Positions 48,866 to 58,234 of a stretch of 64,000 nt of DNA are shown here, in pieces. The stretch comes from Streptomyces violaceoruber (GTDB lineage Bacteria > Actinomycetota > Actinomycetes > Streptomycetales > Streptomycetaceae), in the NCBI RefSeq assembly GCF_033406955.1, contig NZ_CP137734.1, positions 6,510,001 to 6,574,000 on the forward strand, in the 5' to 3' direction. Position 1 is the first letter of the stretch. The number at the start of each line of letters is the position of its first letter. Under the pieces are notes generated by a model. That model did not search any database and was not told where the DNA came from. It saw nothing but the letters and a program-made list of their open reading frames with translations. The translations under genes were made by a program, and so were the position numbers.

Positions 48866-49072
48866 ATGTCGGCCCCTACCCACACCCGGCCTCCCCGGGC
48901 GACCCGGGGCGGCGTGGACGCCCGGTTGCCCTGGTGGGCCCTCGCCCTGCCCGTGCTCGCCTTCGTCGCGCTGCTCCTGCTGATACTCAATCCCGCCGAC
49001 GCCCGGGCGGCCGCGGAGCAGCCCGCGACGGCACACCTTCTGGAGCGGCTGGAGCAGCTGACCGTGCGCTGA
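48866..49072 (+). CDS. Small membrane protein, function unknown
   Basis: 68 residues, ATG after GGAGG. A basic N-terminus (HTRPPRATRGG) is followed by one transmembrane helix (WWALALPVLAFVALLLLILN), then an Ala/Glu-rich tail with a short leucine-rich helix (ATAHLLERLEQLTVR). No family recognised. It lies 92 bases before sixA on the same strand. Confidence 0.7.
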   Translation: MSAPTHTRPPRATRGGVDARLPWWALALPVLAFVALLLLILNPADARAAAEQPATAHLLERLEQLTVR

Positions 49073-49164
49073 GCGCCGACCGCGGGCTCCCGCACGCGTC
49101 CCGCGGTGAGCCCGCCTGTCAACTCCCAGAGCCCCATGGCCTGTTTCGTGCGAAGCTGGAAGAC

Positions 49165-49683
49165 ATGAGCGTCGCAGAACCCCGCAGGATTGTTCTCTTC
49201 CGGCATGCGAAAGCCGACTGGCCACAGGTGACCGACCACGAGCGGCCGCTCGCCGACCGGGGTCGCATGGACGCCGCGGAGGCCGGGCGCCGGCTCGCGG
49301 ATACCGGCGTGCCCATCGACCAGGCCCTGTGCTCCACCTCGGCCCGGACCCGCGAGACCTGGAAGCTCGCCGTCCAGGAGTTCCCGCACCGGCCGAAGAC
49401 CGTCTACGAGGAGCGGATCTACGATGCCTCGCCCGGCGAGCTGATCGCCGTGCTCAACGAGACCCCCGACGACCTGCGGAACGTGCTGGTGATCGGCCAC
49501 AACCCGGGCATGGAGGCGCTGACCGAGATCCTGGCCGGCTCGGCCGAGGACGAGGTCCGCGAGCGGATCAACCGCCGGGGCTTCCCGACCGCCGCCTTCG
49601 CCGTCCTCACCTTCACGGGCTCCTGGAAGGACGTGGAGCCCGGCCGGGCCGCCCTGGTCGACTACTGGGCGCCGACCGACTGA
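49165..49683 (+). CDS. sixA: SixA-type phosphohistidine phosphatase (histidine phosphatase superfamily)
   Basis: 172 residues from ATG 49165. The RHG-like motif is IVLFRHAKADWPQ, where the His carries the phosphate. The second catalytic His is in VLVIGHNPGMEAL. ALCSTSARTRETW holds the conserved Arg. SixA removes phosphate from His residues of phosphorelay or phosphotransferase proteins; substrate here unknown. It converges with serB with a terminator between them. Confidence 0.9.
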   Translation: MSVAEPRRIVLFRHAKADWPQVTDHERPLADRGRMDAAEAGRRLADTGVPIDQALCSTSARTRETWKLAVQEFPHRPKTVYEERIYDASPGELIAVLNETPDDLRNVLVIGHNPGMEALTEILAGSAEDEVRERINRRGFPTAAFAVLTFTGSWKDVEPGRAALVDYWAPTD

Positions 49684-49702
49684 CCCGCCGCCCCCACGTG
49701 AC

Positions 49703-49732
49703 AGGGCCCGGCGCCCTCGCGGTCCGGGCCCT
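49703..49732. terminator. Terminator between convergent sixA and serB
   Basis: agggcccgg (49703-49711) pairs perfectly with ccgggccct (49724-49732) around a 12-base loop. It begins 20 bases after the sixA stop and ends 22 bases from the serB stop. Confidence 0.75.
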
Positions 49733-49754
49733 CGGCGTGCCGGGCGCCCCGGGG

Positions 49755-50987
49755 TCAGGGCCGGCCGGGGCCGTCGCCGAGATCGTCGGCCAGCGTGTCC
49801 GCGGCCTCGACCTCCTCGCGGGTGATGCCCAGCAGATAGAGCACCGTGTCGAGGAAGGGGACGTTCACCGCGGTGTGCGCCGCCTCGCGCACCACCGGCT
49901 TGGCGTTGAAGGCGACCCCGAGTCCGGCCGCGTTCAGCATGTCCAGGTCGTTGGCACCGTCACCGATCGCCACGGTCTGCGACAGCGGTACGCCCGCCGC
50001 GGCGGCGAACCGGCGCAGCAGCCGCGCCTTGCCCGCCCGGTCCACGATCTCCCCGGTGACCCGTCCGGTCAGCCTGCCGTCGACGATCTCCAGCGTGTTG
50101 GCCTGCGCAAAGTCCAGCCCCAGCTGCTCCTGCAAGGCGTCGGTGACCTGGGTGAAGCCGCCGGAGACGACCCCCACCTGGTAGCCGAGCCGCTTCAGCG
50201 TGCGGATCAGGGTGCGGGCACCCGGCGTCAGCCGCACCTCGGCACGCACCTTGTCCACCACCGAGGCGTCCAGCCCCGCCAGCAGGGCAACGCGCGCGTG
50301 CAGCGACTGCTCGAAGTCCAGCTCCCCGCGCATCGCGGCCGCCGTCACCTCGGCGACCTCGTCCTCGCAGCCGGCGTGCGCGGCGAACAGCTCGATGACC
50401 TCGTCCTGGATCAGCGTGGAGTCCACGTCCATCACGACCAGGCGCTGCGCCCGGCGGTGCAGCCCCGCCGCGACGACCGCGATGTCCACGCCGAGCGCCG
50501 CGGCCTCGGTGGCCAGCGCCGTGCGCAGCGGTTCGGTCTCCACGCCGGAGACCGCGAACTCGACGGCGGTCACCGGGTACTTGGCCAGCCGGAAGATACG
50601 GTCGATGTTGCTCCCGGACTCGGTGATCCGGGCCGCTATGGCGGCGGTCGCCTCGGCGGTGAGCGGGTGCCCGAGCACCGTGACCAGGGAGCGGCCGAAA
50701 CCGCGCGGCCGGTTGTCGCCGATGCCGGAGATGATCTCCGCCTGCAGCTTCAGCGACTCCGCCCAACTGTGGACGGTCGCCCGGAGATCGCCCTCCAGAC
50801 CGCGGGGCGGCTCGGTCACGAGCGCGCACAGCACGATCCGGCCACGGGTGACGACCTGCTCGATGTCGACGACATCGACCGAGTACGCGGCGAGAGTGTC
50901 GAACAGGCCGGCCGTGATGCCCGGCCGGTCCTTGCCGAAGATCTTGACGAGGAGAGTGGGAACGTCAGAGGTCTGCGAAGCGCTCAT
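49755..50987 (-). CDS. serB: Phosphoserine phosphatase with N-terminal ACT domains
   Basis: 410 residues, ATG at 50987. Residues about 1-170 form two ACT-like domains (FGKDRPGITAGLFDTLAAYS and SLVTVLGHPLTAEATAAIAA). The HAD phosphatase follows: nucleophile VVMDVDSTLIQDEVIE, GYQVGVVSGGFTQVTDAL and AIGDGANDLDMLNAAGLGV. It hydrolyses L-phosphoserine in the last step of serine synthesis, and the ACT domains suggest feedback by serine. The ACT-HAD arrangement resembles mycobacterial SerB2. Confidence 0.95.
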   Translation of the reverse strand: MSASQTSDVPTLLVKIFGKDRPGITAGLFDTLAAYSVDVVDIEQVVTRGRIVLCALVTEPPRGLEGDLRATVHSWAESLKLQAEIISGIGDNRPRGFGRSLVTVLGHPLTAEATAAIAARITESGSNIDRIFRLAKYPVTAVEFAVSGVETEPLRTALATEAAALGVDIAVVAAGLHRRAQRLVVMDVDSTLIQDEVIELFAAHAGCEDEVAEVTAAAMRGELDFEQSLHARVALLAGLDASVVDKVRAEVRLTPGARTLIRTLKRLGYQVGVVSGGFTQVTDALQEQLGLDFAQANTLEIVDGRLTGRVTGEIVDRAGKARLLRRFAAAAGVPLSQTVAIGDGANDLDMLNAAGLGVAFNAKPVVREAAHTAVNVPFLDTVLYLLGITREEVEAADTLADDLGDGPGRP

Positions 50988-51098
50988 GGTGCTCCAACCG
51001 TATCCGGCACCCCGTGCCGCCCGCGCCTCAGGTCCGACTGGCGGACAGGGACGGCACCCCTTTCCGGCGGGGCGGTGGCGGAGTGGACCGGACGGTGG

Positions 51099-53093
51099 CT
51101 ACCCGTCGCGGGGGCGCCGAGGCGGTGCGGGCGGCGGGGGCGGTGGGGGAGGAGGGCCCTCGCCCCAGGGCCGGGGGCGCGGCGGCCGTTCTCCCGGCCC
51201 CGGCGGCCGGCGCGGCGTTCCCGGAGGCGGGCCCAGCGGCCCGGCCACCGTGGGGGCGCCGTACACGTCGTCGTCGGACCGGCCGTCCCTCCCGCCGTCA
51301 TCCCGGCCCGCCCCGTCGCCGTACCGCCCGGGGCCACCGCTCCGACGGCTCCCACCGCCGTCTCCCTGTCGCGCCGGGTCCGCGCCTCCCTGCCGTGCCG
51401 GGTCCGCCTGACCCTGCCCCGTGCTGCCGGGCGGCTGTGCCCCCGACGCCGTATGCCCGGGCCCCGGCAGGGACCAGGCGTCGCGCGGGGCCGCCCCCGC
51501 CGGGCGGGCGTCTTCGGGTTCGCCCGTCCCCGGTGCCGTGCCGGACTCCGGCCGCGCCGCCCCCTCCCACGACCGCAGGTAGGGATTGGCGCCCGGGTCG
51601 GGCGGCCGGTGCGGCGTACCCGGCCGGTACGGCCCCGGGGCCGGGCCCGCGGATGCCCCGCCTCCCGCGCCGACGCCCTCCCGCACCGCTCCGGCACCGA
51701 GTGCCAAGCCCGTCGCCCGGGCCCCCGCCGCCCCGCTCGCGCACGCCAGCAGCGCCCCGGCGGCCCCCGCACCCGTACCCCAGACGGCACCCAGCAGCAG
51801 GGCGGCACCGAGGTGTCCGTGCAGGTCGATGCCCGCGCCGAAGGCGTCGACGCCGAGCACCGACAGGGAGGCGTCCACGGAGACCTCCGTGAGCCGGGCC
51901 GACAGCGGTAGCGCCACGGCGGTGGCGATGCCCAGCCGCAGCGCACAGCGCCCGGCGAAGGCGAGGGGACGTGCGGCACCGGACGCCACCGGTGTCCGCA
52001 CCGCCGTCAGCACCCCGGCCAGCAGCATCATCAGTGCCGCGGCCACCCCCAGCAGCCACACCCGTCCGTCCAGCTCCGCCAGCCGTTCCAGCGTGACCGG
52101 CCTCTCGGCCCCGGAGCCGAGCAGGTCGTCGAGGGGAGCCGGGAGCAGCCCGGCCGGCTGACCGGTGGCCCGCCCGTCCCACGGCACGAACAGGCCGATC
52201 GGGACGCCGAGCCAGACGCCGTTCGGCGCCCCCAGCAGCGCGGCCCCAGCGATCCGCCGCGGGTGGTCGTCGCCGATCGCCGCGTACGCCGCCGCCGCGA
52301 GTCCGGCCGCCACCGCCGTCAGCGCCACCGTGACCAGGGCGGACACGGCCGGCCGCACCACCCGGTGCACGGCCTCGCACCCGCGTGGCAGCGGAGCGCG
52401 GCGCGAGGCCAGCAACGCGATCAGCAGCACCCCCGCGGACCAGACGAGGCCGCCCAGCAGCGTGGGCGCGGTGTCGACGGTGAACCCGACGGCGGCCCGG
52501 GCCTCCACGAGGTCACCGACCCGGTCGGGCAGCAGCCCGCCGATGTCGCCCACGTCACCGAGCCCCGGTATCTCCAGCCCGCCGCTCCCGCCCCCGCCGG
52601 GCAGGTCGTCGAGCCCGAGCGAACCGCCGTCGATCGTGACGACGTCGTGCCCCGCCCAGGCCAGCCCGCCCGTCATCGCCACGAACAGCGCGACCACCGC
52701 GCCCGCGCGCGCCAGGAGTTCGGCGGGCGGGACGACGACTCCGGCCGCCCGCAGGGACCGCAGGAAGAAGAACGACAGGAACAGCGCACCGACCAGCCCC
52801 ACCCCCAGTGGCGTGATCTCGATGGCCGTGTGCGCCTCGGCCCCTTTCAGACCGAACGCGGACACATCACCGGCCGGTGTGACCGAACCACCCGCCCCGA
52901 GCGCCACGACCGCCGCGGTCATCGGCCCGAGCGAGCCCGCCGCGTCCGCGTCCAGCAGATGCAGGCCGAGCGCCGCCGTTCCCGCCATGCCGATCAATGC
53001 CCAGCTCACGGAGGCGACCGCGGACAGCAGTACGTCGCCCCACGGCACACCGGTGCCGTACCCCTTGGTTCCGACGCTCGTGGACGCGCTCAT
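51099..53093 (-). CDS. Streptophobe family membrane protein
   Basis: 664 residues from ATG 53093; ATG 53135 in frame would add 14. About ten transmembrane helices occupy residues 15-480, including LLSAVASVSWALIGMAGTAA and LSFFFLRSLRAAGVVVPPAE. The last 170 residues are an extremely Pro/Gly/Arg-rich cytoplasmic tail with a direct repeat of ADPARQG. I recognise it as a streptophobe-type protein, a family restricted to Streptomyces and relatives with no known function. It is divergent from the FHA-ABC transporter gene with 228 bases between. Confidence 0.85.
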   Translation of the reverse strand: MSASTSVGTKGYGTGVPWGDVLLSAVASVSWALIGMAGTAALGLHLLDADAAGSLGPMTAAVVALGAGGSVTPAGDVSAFGLKGAEAHTAIEITPLGVGLVGALFLSFFFLRSLRAAGVVVPPAELLARAGAVVALFVAMTGGLAWAGHDVVTIDGGSLGLDDLPGGGGSGGLEIPGLGDVGDIGGLLPDRVGDLVEARAAVGFTVDTAPTLLGGLVWSAGVLLIALLASRRAPLPRGCEAVHRVVRPAVSALVTVALTAVAAGLAAAAYAAIGDDHPRRIAGAALLGAPNGVWLGVPIGLFVPWDGRATGQPAGLLPAPLDDLLGSGAERPVTLERLAELDGRVWLLGVAAALMMLLAGVLTAVRTPVASGAARPLAFAGRCALRLGIATAVALPLSARLTEVSVDASLSVLGVDAFGAGIDLHGHLGAALLLGAVWGTGAGAAGALLACASGAAGARATGLALGAGAVREGVGAGGGASAGPAPGPYRPGTPHRPPDPGANPYLRSWEGAARPESGTAPGTGEPEDARPAGAAPRDAWSLPGPGHTASGAQPPGSTGQGQADPARQGGADPARQGDGGGSRRSGGPGRYGDGAGRDDGGRDGRSDDDVYGAPTVAGPLGPPPGTPRRPPGPGERPPRPRPWGEGPPPPPPPPPAPPRRPRDG

Positions 53094-53321
53094 GGCAGAC
53101 CCCCCGATCCGCTGCGCGGTCAGGTTGCCGCGCATGTCCCCCTCGCGTGGAATACCACTCTCCGGGCAGGTTTCAACCCCGTCAACGGGAACGGCCGATG
53201 GGTGCCTACGCACTTTTCACAAGGCCCGACTTTCGGTCAGGGCCCCGAGCCTGAAATAGTTCCCCCCGATGTTCGACATCCCTAGACTCCCCGCGACGGG
53301 AGCACATCGGGGGACAACTCA

Positions 53322-55940
53322 GTGGGGCATGGAGTGCCGGAACTCGTACTGGAATCCAATGGACGGACCTGGACGCTCGATCCGTCCCGGTCATACGCGC
53401 TAGGACGCGATCCGCAGGGGGAGCTTGTTTTCGACGACGCCAGGGTCTCCTGGCGACATGCCACGATCAGTTTCAACGGCCGCGGTTGGGTGGTCGAGGA
53501 CCACGGCAGCACCAACGGCACGTTCGTGCACGGGCAGCGGGTCCAGCAGATGGAGCTCGGCGCCGGCACGGTGCTGAACCTGGGCAACGCGACCGACGGA
53601 CCGCGCGTGAGCCTGACCGGCGCGCAGGCCCCGGCCGGCGCGCCCCGGGCCCAGCCGCAGCAGCAGCCCCAACAGCCGCAGCAGCAGCCGTACGCCGCGC
53701 AGGGCGCGAACGCGGGCTGGGCCCAGCAGGCGCCGCCCGCGCAGGAGCCGTTCCAGCAGCAGGCACCGCAGCACGGGCAGCAGCACCAGGCCCAGCAGGC
53801 AGGCTGGCAGCAGCAACAGCCACCCCAGCAGGTCGCGCCGCAGCCGCAGCAGGCCGCGCCGCACTTCCCCCAGCAGCAGGGACCAGGCGGCGCGGCGGGG
53901 GCGCCACCGGTCCACGGGGACCGCAGCCCGACCACGTTCCACCAGTTCTCGCTCGGCCGCGTCATGCGCATCGGCCGTGCCCTGGAGAACGACCTGGTCG
54001 TCTCCGACCTCCAGGTCTCCCGCAACCACGCGGAGTTCCACTCGACGCCCGACGGGCGCATGGAGATCCGCGACCTCGGCTCGCACAACGGCACGTACGT
54101 CAACGGCCAGCCGATCGCCAAGGGCGGCACCCAGCTGCTGGGCCCGACCGACGTGGTCGGTGTCGGCCACTCGACGTTCCAGATCGTCGGCGACCGGCTC
54201 GAGGAGTTCGTCGACACCGGTGAGGTCTCCTTCTCCGCCCGTCACCTGACCGTCACGGTCGACGGCGGCAAGCAGATCCTCAAGGACGTCTCCTTCGGCG
54301 TACCCGAGAAGTCGCTGATCGCGGTCATCGGTCCGTCGGGCTCCGGCAAGTCGACCCTGCTCAAGGCGCTCACCGGCTACCGGCCCGCCGACCAGGGCGA
54401 GGTCCTCTACGACAACCGGAACCTCTACAAGCAGTTCGCCGAGCTGCGTCAGCGCATCGGTCTGGTCCCGCAGGACGACATCCTGCACAAGGAGCTGACC
54501 GTCAAGAAGGCGCTCAAGTACGCGGCGAAGCTCCGCTTCCCGGCCGACACCACCGGCGCGGAGCGCAACGCCCGCATCGACGAGGTGCTGCGCGAGCTGA
54601 AGCTGGACATCCACAAGGACAAGAAGGTCACGTCCCTGTCCGGCGGTCAGCGCAAGCGCGTGTCCGTCGCCCTGGAGCTGCTCACCAAGCCGTCGCTGAT
54701 CTTCCTGGACGAGCCGACCTCCGGCCTCGACCCGGGCATGGACCGTGACGTCATGCAGTTGCTGCGCGGCCTGGCCGACGACGGCCGCACCGTCCTCGTC
54801 GTCACCCACTCGGTGGCCGAGCTGGCGACCTGCGACAAGCTCCTCGTGATGGCGCCGGGCGGTTCCGTGGCCTACTTCGGCCCGCCCGAGGAAGCGCTGA
54901 ACTTCTTCGGCTACGACACCTGGGCCGACGTCTTCTCCGCCTTCGAGAACTACCGCGACTACGACTGGGCGGGCCGCTGGAAGGGCTCGCAGCACTACCA
55001 GATGTACGCCGCGGACCTCGACGCCGTCGCGCCGCAGTCCGTACAGGTGCCGCCGATGCAGGCGATGCGGCCGCCGAAGCCGCAGGGCTGGATGTCGCAG
55101 TTCGTCACGCTGGTGCGGCGCTACACGTCGGTGATCGCCTCTGACAAGGGCTTCCTGGCCCTGATGGTGATCCTGCCGGCCGTGCTGGGCGCGGTGAGCC
55201 TGCTCATCGACGCGGACAAGGGCCTGCTGCCCAACCCGGCGAACCCGCAGACCGGCCGGATCATCCCGAACGGCACCGCCACCACGGTCCTGCTGATCCT
55301 CGCGGTCGGCGCCTGCTTCGCCGGTGCCGCGAACTCGGTCCGTGAGCTGATCAAGGAACGGGTGATCTACGAGCGGGAACGCGCGACCGGCCTGTCCCGG
55401 TCCGCGTACCTGATGTCCAAGGTCTTCGTGCTCGGCCTGATCACGGTGTTCCAGGGCCTGCTGGTCGGCGTGATCGGCTTCGCCAGCCGCGAGATCCCGG
55501 ACGAGGGACTGATCCTGGGCGGCGCGACACTCGTCGAGCTGTCCCTGCCGATCATGGCCCTCGGCTTCGCCTCGATGATGTTCGGCCTGGTCATCTCCTC
55601 GCTGGTGAAGACCGCCGAGAAGACCATGCCGCTGCTGGTGATGTTCGCGATCATCCAGGTCGTCTTCACCGGCTGCCTCTTCGCCCTGAACGACGCGGTC
55701 GGCGTCAACCAGTTCTCGTACCTGATGCCCTCGCGCTGGGCGGTCGGCGCGGCCGGTGCCACGCTGGACTTCAACAGGATCAGCCCGCCCGAGAAGGGCG
55801 CCGAGGCCGACCCGCTGTGGGAGCACACCGTGGGCGCCTGGGGGATGGACATGGCCGCGCTGATCGTCCTCGGTGTGATCTGCGGCTTCTTCGTCGCCCG
55901 CTTCCTGCGCCGGCACGAGCCCGAGGTCATGCGCAAGTAG
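53322..55940 (+). CDS. ABC transporter with two FHA domains (ABCG-like fused permease)
   Basis: 872 residues, GTG at 53322 after GGGGGA. FHA domain 1 (about 5-95): YALGRDPQGELVFDD, RVSWRHATIS and HGSTNGTFV. A Gln/Pro/Ala linker of about 100 residues follows. FHA domain 2 (about 205-285): RIGRALENDLVVSD, VSRNHAEF and LGSHNGTYVNG. The ATPase (about 300-540) has GPSGSGKSTLLKAL, LSGGQRKRVSVALELL and LIFLDEPTSGLD. Six C-terminal helices form an ABC2 permease. Both FHA domains keep the Arg, Ser, His and Asn that bind phosphothreonine, so a Ser/Thr kinase probably controls it. Substrate unknown. Confidence 0.92.
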   Translation: MGHGVPELVLESNGRTWTLDPSRSYALGRDPQGELVFDDARVSWRHATISFNGRGWVVEDHGSTNGTFVHGQRVQQMELGAGTVLNLGNATDGPRVSLTGAQAPAGAPRAQPQQQPQQPQQQPYAAQGANAGWAQQAPPAQEPFQQQAPQHGQQHQAQQAGWQQQQPPQQVAPQPQQAAPHFPQQQGPGGAAGAPPVHGDRSPTTFHQFSLGRVMRIGRALENDLVVSDLQVSRNHAEFHSTPDGRMEIRDLGSHNGTYVNGQPIAKGGTQLLGPTDVVGVGHSTFQIVGDRLEEFVDTGEVSFSARHLTVTVDGGKQILKDVSFGVPEKSLIAVIGPSGSGKSTLLKALTGYRPADQGEVLYDNRNLYKQFAELRQRIGLVPQDDILHKELTVKKALKYAAKLRFPADTTGAERNARIDEVLRELKLDIHKDKKVTSLSGGQRKRVSVALELLTKPSLIFLDEPTSGLDPGMDRDVMQLLRGLADDGRTVLVVTHSVAELATCDKLLVMAPGGSVAYFGPPEEALNFFGYDTWADVFSAFENYRDYDWAGRWKGSQHYQMYAADLDAVAPQSVQVPPMQAMRPPKPQGWMSQFVTLVRRYTSVIASDKGFLALMVILPAVLGAVSLLIDADKGLLPNPANPQTGRIIPNGTATTVLLILAVGACFAGAANSVRELIKERVIYERERATGLSRSAYLMSKVFVLGLITVFQGLLVGVIGFASREIPDEGLILGGATLVELSLPIMALGFASMMFGLVISSLVKTAEKTMPLLVMFAIIQVVFTGCLFALNDAVGVNQFSYLMPSRWAVGAAGATLDFNRISPPEKGAEADPLWEHTVGAWGMDMAALIVLGVICGFFVARFLRRHEPEVMRK

Positions 55941-55980
55941 ACCGAGGTCCGGCGGGCCCGAAGGCCCGGCCCGCACGCCC

Positions 55981-56018
55981 CGAAGGGCGGCACCCCGTCA
56001 GGAGGGTGCCGCCCTTCG
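55981..56018. terminator. Bidirectional terminator after the FHA-ABC gene
   Basis: cgaagggcggcaccc (55981-55995) pairs perfectly over 15 bases with gggtgccgcccttcg (56004-56018), with an eight-base loop. It lies between convergent genes. Confidence 0.9.
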
Positions 56019-56066
56019 GCGTTACGGTGCGGCGTCGGCGACGTCGTGAAGAGGTCCGCGCCGACC

Positions 56067-56801
56067 TCAGTACGCGCTGTCGACGTTGTCCATGGTGCCG
56101 TACTTGTCCGCGGCGTAGTTGCACGCGGCGACGATGTTGGCGACCGGGTCGTAGATGTTCTTCGAGGTGCCGGGGACGTGGTAGGCCGCGAACGTCGGCG
56201 GGATGACCTGGAGCAGGCCCTTCGACGGGATGCCGTTGATGGCGTTGATGTCCCAGTCGTTGATGGCCTTCGGGTTGCCGGAGGACTCCCGCATGATGTT
56301 GCGGTGGATGCCCTCGTAGGTTCCGGGGATGCCGTGCTTCTTCATGATGGACCGGGCCTCGCGGATCCAGCCGTCGAGGTTGTTCGGGTAGGACTTCGGC
56401 GCGGCCTTCTTGACCTCGGTGCGCTGGGCGGAGCGGCTGGTGGTCTCCTTGGCCGCACGCTTGGCGGCGGCCTTCTCGGCGGCGGCCTTCTTCTCGGCGG
56501 TCGCCTTCTTGGCGGTCGCCTTCTTGGCAGCCGCCTCCTTCTTGGCCTCGATGGCGGCGACCTTCTGGCTGGCGCCGGCGAGCTGGCCGGTGACACCGGC
56601 GTGCACGTCCTGGATCTGCTTGGTGCTGTACGCCACCTTGGCCGTGGGAGCGGCCTCGCTCGTGGTCGTCGTCTGGCCGCTGGCCGGGACGGCGGTGAGG
56701 GCGACGGCTGCGGCGCCGAGCGCGCCGACGCCGGCGATCGCGGCCTTCTGGGTGCGGTTCAGGGAACGACTGCGACCACGGGGAAGGATGTTCTTGAGCA
56801 T
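56067..56801 (-). CDS. Secreted SLT-domain lytic transglycosylase
   Basis: 244 residues from ATG 56801 (GAGG upstream). The signal peptide is residues 1 to about 40 (LNRTQKAAIAGVGALGAAAV then VPASGQ). A lysine/alanine-rich coiled-coil segment (about 75-125, AAKKATAKKATAEKKAAAEK) precedes the SLT domain (about 150-244) with the catalytic Glu in NIMRESSGNPKAINDWD and GLLQVIPPTFAAYHV. It cleaves peptidoglycan outside the cell. The 353-base upstream gap contains a structured leader (56836-56914), and I see nothing else in it. Confidence 0.9.
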   Translation of the reverse strand: MLKNILPRGRSRSLNRTQKAAIAGVGALGAAAVALTAVPASGQTTTTSEAAPTAKVAYSTKQIQDVHAGVTGQLAGASQKVAAIEAKKEAAAKKATAKKATAEKKAAAEKAAAKRAAKETTSRSAQRTEVKKAAPKSYPNNLDGWIREARSIMKKHGIPGTYEGIHRNIMRESSGNPKAINDWDINAINGIPSKGLLQVIPPTFAAYHVPGTSKNIYDPVANIVAACNYAADKYGTMDNVDSAY

Positions 56802-56835
56802 GGCGGGATAGACCTCTTCGAATAGCGCGGAGGTC

Positions 56836-56914
56836 GCTCTCGTCCGGTGGGGACAGTGGGTGCTTCCGGCACAAACGCCGCGGGGGAGAACCCACGGCGC
56901 TGAGCGACGAGAGC
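56836..56914 (-). ncRNA. Structured 5' leader of the SLT transglycosylase gene, possible cis-regulatory RNA
   Basis: On the minus strand GCTCTCGTC (56906-56914) and GACGAGAGC (56836-56844) form a perfect nine-base-pair outer stem enclosing two inner hairpins: GCCGTGG/CCGCGGC (one wobble) and GTGC-CGGAA-GCAC. It ends about 35 bases before the start codon. Cell-wall hydrolase genes in Streptomyces are often under the ydaO (c-di-AMP) riboswitch, but the ydaO consensus segments are not evident here. Confidence 0.5.
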
Positions 56915-57154
56915 AATTCTTAGCGGCCGCAAAATCCGGAGGCAAAGGTGTGACGTACGAAGCCGGGTAGTGGATCAGGGAACGGCAAAGCGGGGCAGAT
57001 TGGACCATCTGCCCCGCTCAAAACGGACGAGTCGTTCTCCTACTCCCCTTCGTACGTGACGTGCGCCCTATGCGCGGGCTCACATCGTCCCCCCACCTTT
57101 CTTACTGTTGGTTGCTGAAGCAATGCGATGCGTGAGTGGGTGTGCGCCGCCCCC

Positions 57155-58234
57155 CTACGGCAGGAGGAGATGGACGTCCCCGAACTCGTGCCACAGGTAG
57201 CGCCGCCGCACCGCCGCCTCGTACCCGCGGTCGATCGCCGCCTGCCCCGCCACCGCCTCCAGCATCAGCAGATGCGAGGCCTCGGGCTCGTGCAACCCCG
57301 TCAGCAGACCGTCCACCACCCGCACCCCGCGCTCCGGCGTCACCACCAGATCGGTCCACCCGGCCCGCGCCCGTACGACCCCGTCGGCCCCGGCCGCCGA
57401 CTCCACCGCCCGTACGGCCGTCGTCCCCACCGCCACCACCCGCCCGTCGCCGGCGCGCACGGCGTTGATCAGCCGCGCCGACGCCTCGGGCACGGCGAAC
57501 CGCTCCGGGTAGGGCGGCTCGTGCGACTCGGCCGAGGCCACCCCCGTGTGCAGCGTCACCGGCGCGAACTGCACCCCACGGCTCACCAGCTCCGCCACCA
57601 GCCGCGCCGTGAAGGGCCGCGCCGCGCTCGGCATCTCCGCGCTGCCCGTCCCGTCCGCGTACGGCAGCGCGAACACCGTCTGGTAGACGGACAGCGGCTG
57701 GTCCCGCTCCGTATAGGAGTAGCGAATGGGCCGCCCGTGCTCCCGCAGCAGCGCGGGCACCTCCGCCCCCGACACCCGCGCCCACCACAACCGCTCCCCG
57801 CGCGCACTCAGCGGCTCCTCCAGCACCAGCCGAGCACCACCCGGCAGCCGCACCTTCGTCCCCGCCAGGCCCCCGCAGCCGCGTCCCTCCACCCCCTCTG
57901 CCTCCGCACGCGCGCGCGTGGCGCCCCTCCCGTCCGGTTCCCGCAGCTCCACCGCCCACCGGTCGTCGTCCCCGCGCGTGGAGAAGTGCACCACCACGCG
58001 CGCGTGCCCGACCCGGCCGTCCACGGCGGCCGCCAGCGTGGGCGAGGTGTTCACCACCAGCAGATCACCGGCCCGCAGCAGCCCCGGCAGCTCAGCGAAC
58101 CCGTGGTGCGACACCTCGGTGCCCCGCGACACCAGCAGCCGTACGTCGTCCCGGTCGAGCCCCGGCCCCCGCTGCTCGGCCGGCACCCGGGCCGACAGCT
58201 CCTCCGGGACCCGCACCGCCAGGGGCGACATCAC
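57155..58234 (-). CDS. QueA-family S-adenosylmethionine:tRNA ribosyltransferase-isomerase-like protein
   Basis: 359 residues from GTG 58234 overlapping the SDR stop (GTGA); ATG 58231 is also possible. QueA features: LLVVNTSPTLAAAV (usual DLLVxNxTRV region), RPIRYSYTERDQPLSVYQTV, PFTARLVAELVSRGV, APVTLHTGVASAESHEPP (usual LHVGxGTFxPV region), YPERFAVPEASARLINA and VVAVGTTAVRAVES. Several signature residues differ from true QueA, so it may act on a different substrate than tRNA queuosine precursors. It is co-transcribed with the SDR encoded upstream. Confidence 0.82.
   Translation of the reverse strand: MMSPLAVRVPEELSARVPAEQRGPGLDRDDVRLLVSRGTEVSHHGFAELPGLLRAGDLLVVNTSPTLAAAVDGRVGHARVVVHFSTRGDDDRWAVELREPDGRGATRARAEAEGVEGRGCGGLAGTKVRLPGGARLVLEEPLSARGERLWWARVSGAEVPALLREHGRPIRYSYTERDQPLSVYQTVFALPYADGTGSAEMPSAARPFTARLVAELVSRGVQFAPVTLHTGVASAESHEPPYPERFAVPEASARLINAVRAGDGRVVAVGTTAVRAVESAAGADGVVRARAGWTDLVVTPERGVRVVDGLLTGLHEPEASHLLMLEAVAGQAAIDRGYEAAVRRRYLWHEFGDVHLLLP

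Noticed and set aside
53400..55976. 858-codon open frame antisense to the FHA-ABC gene
   Set aside because: Shadow frame with no recognisable domain and atypical composition.
56836..56914. ydaO (c-di-AMP) riboswitch
   Set aside because: Considered because of the SLT gene, but the expected GGGGAACC-like and GGGGUGAA-like segments are not seen. Kept only as an unassigned structured leader.
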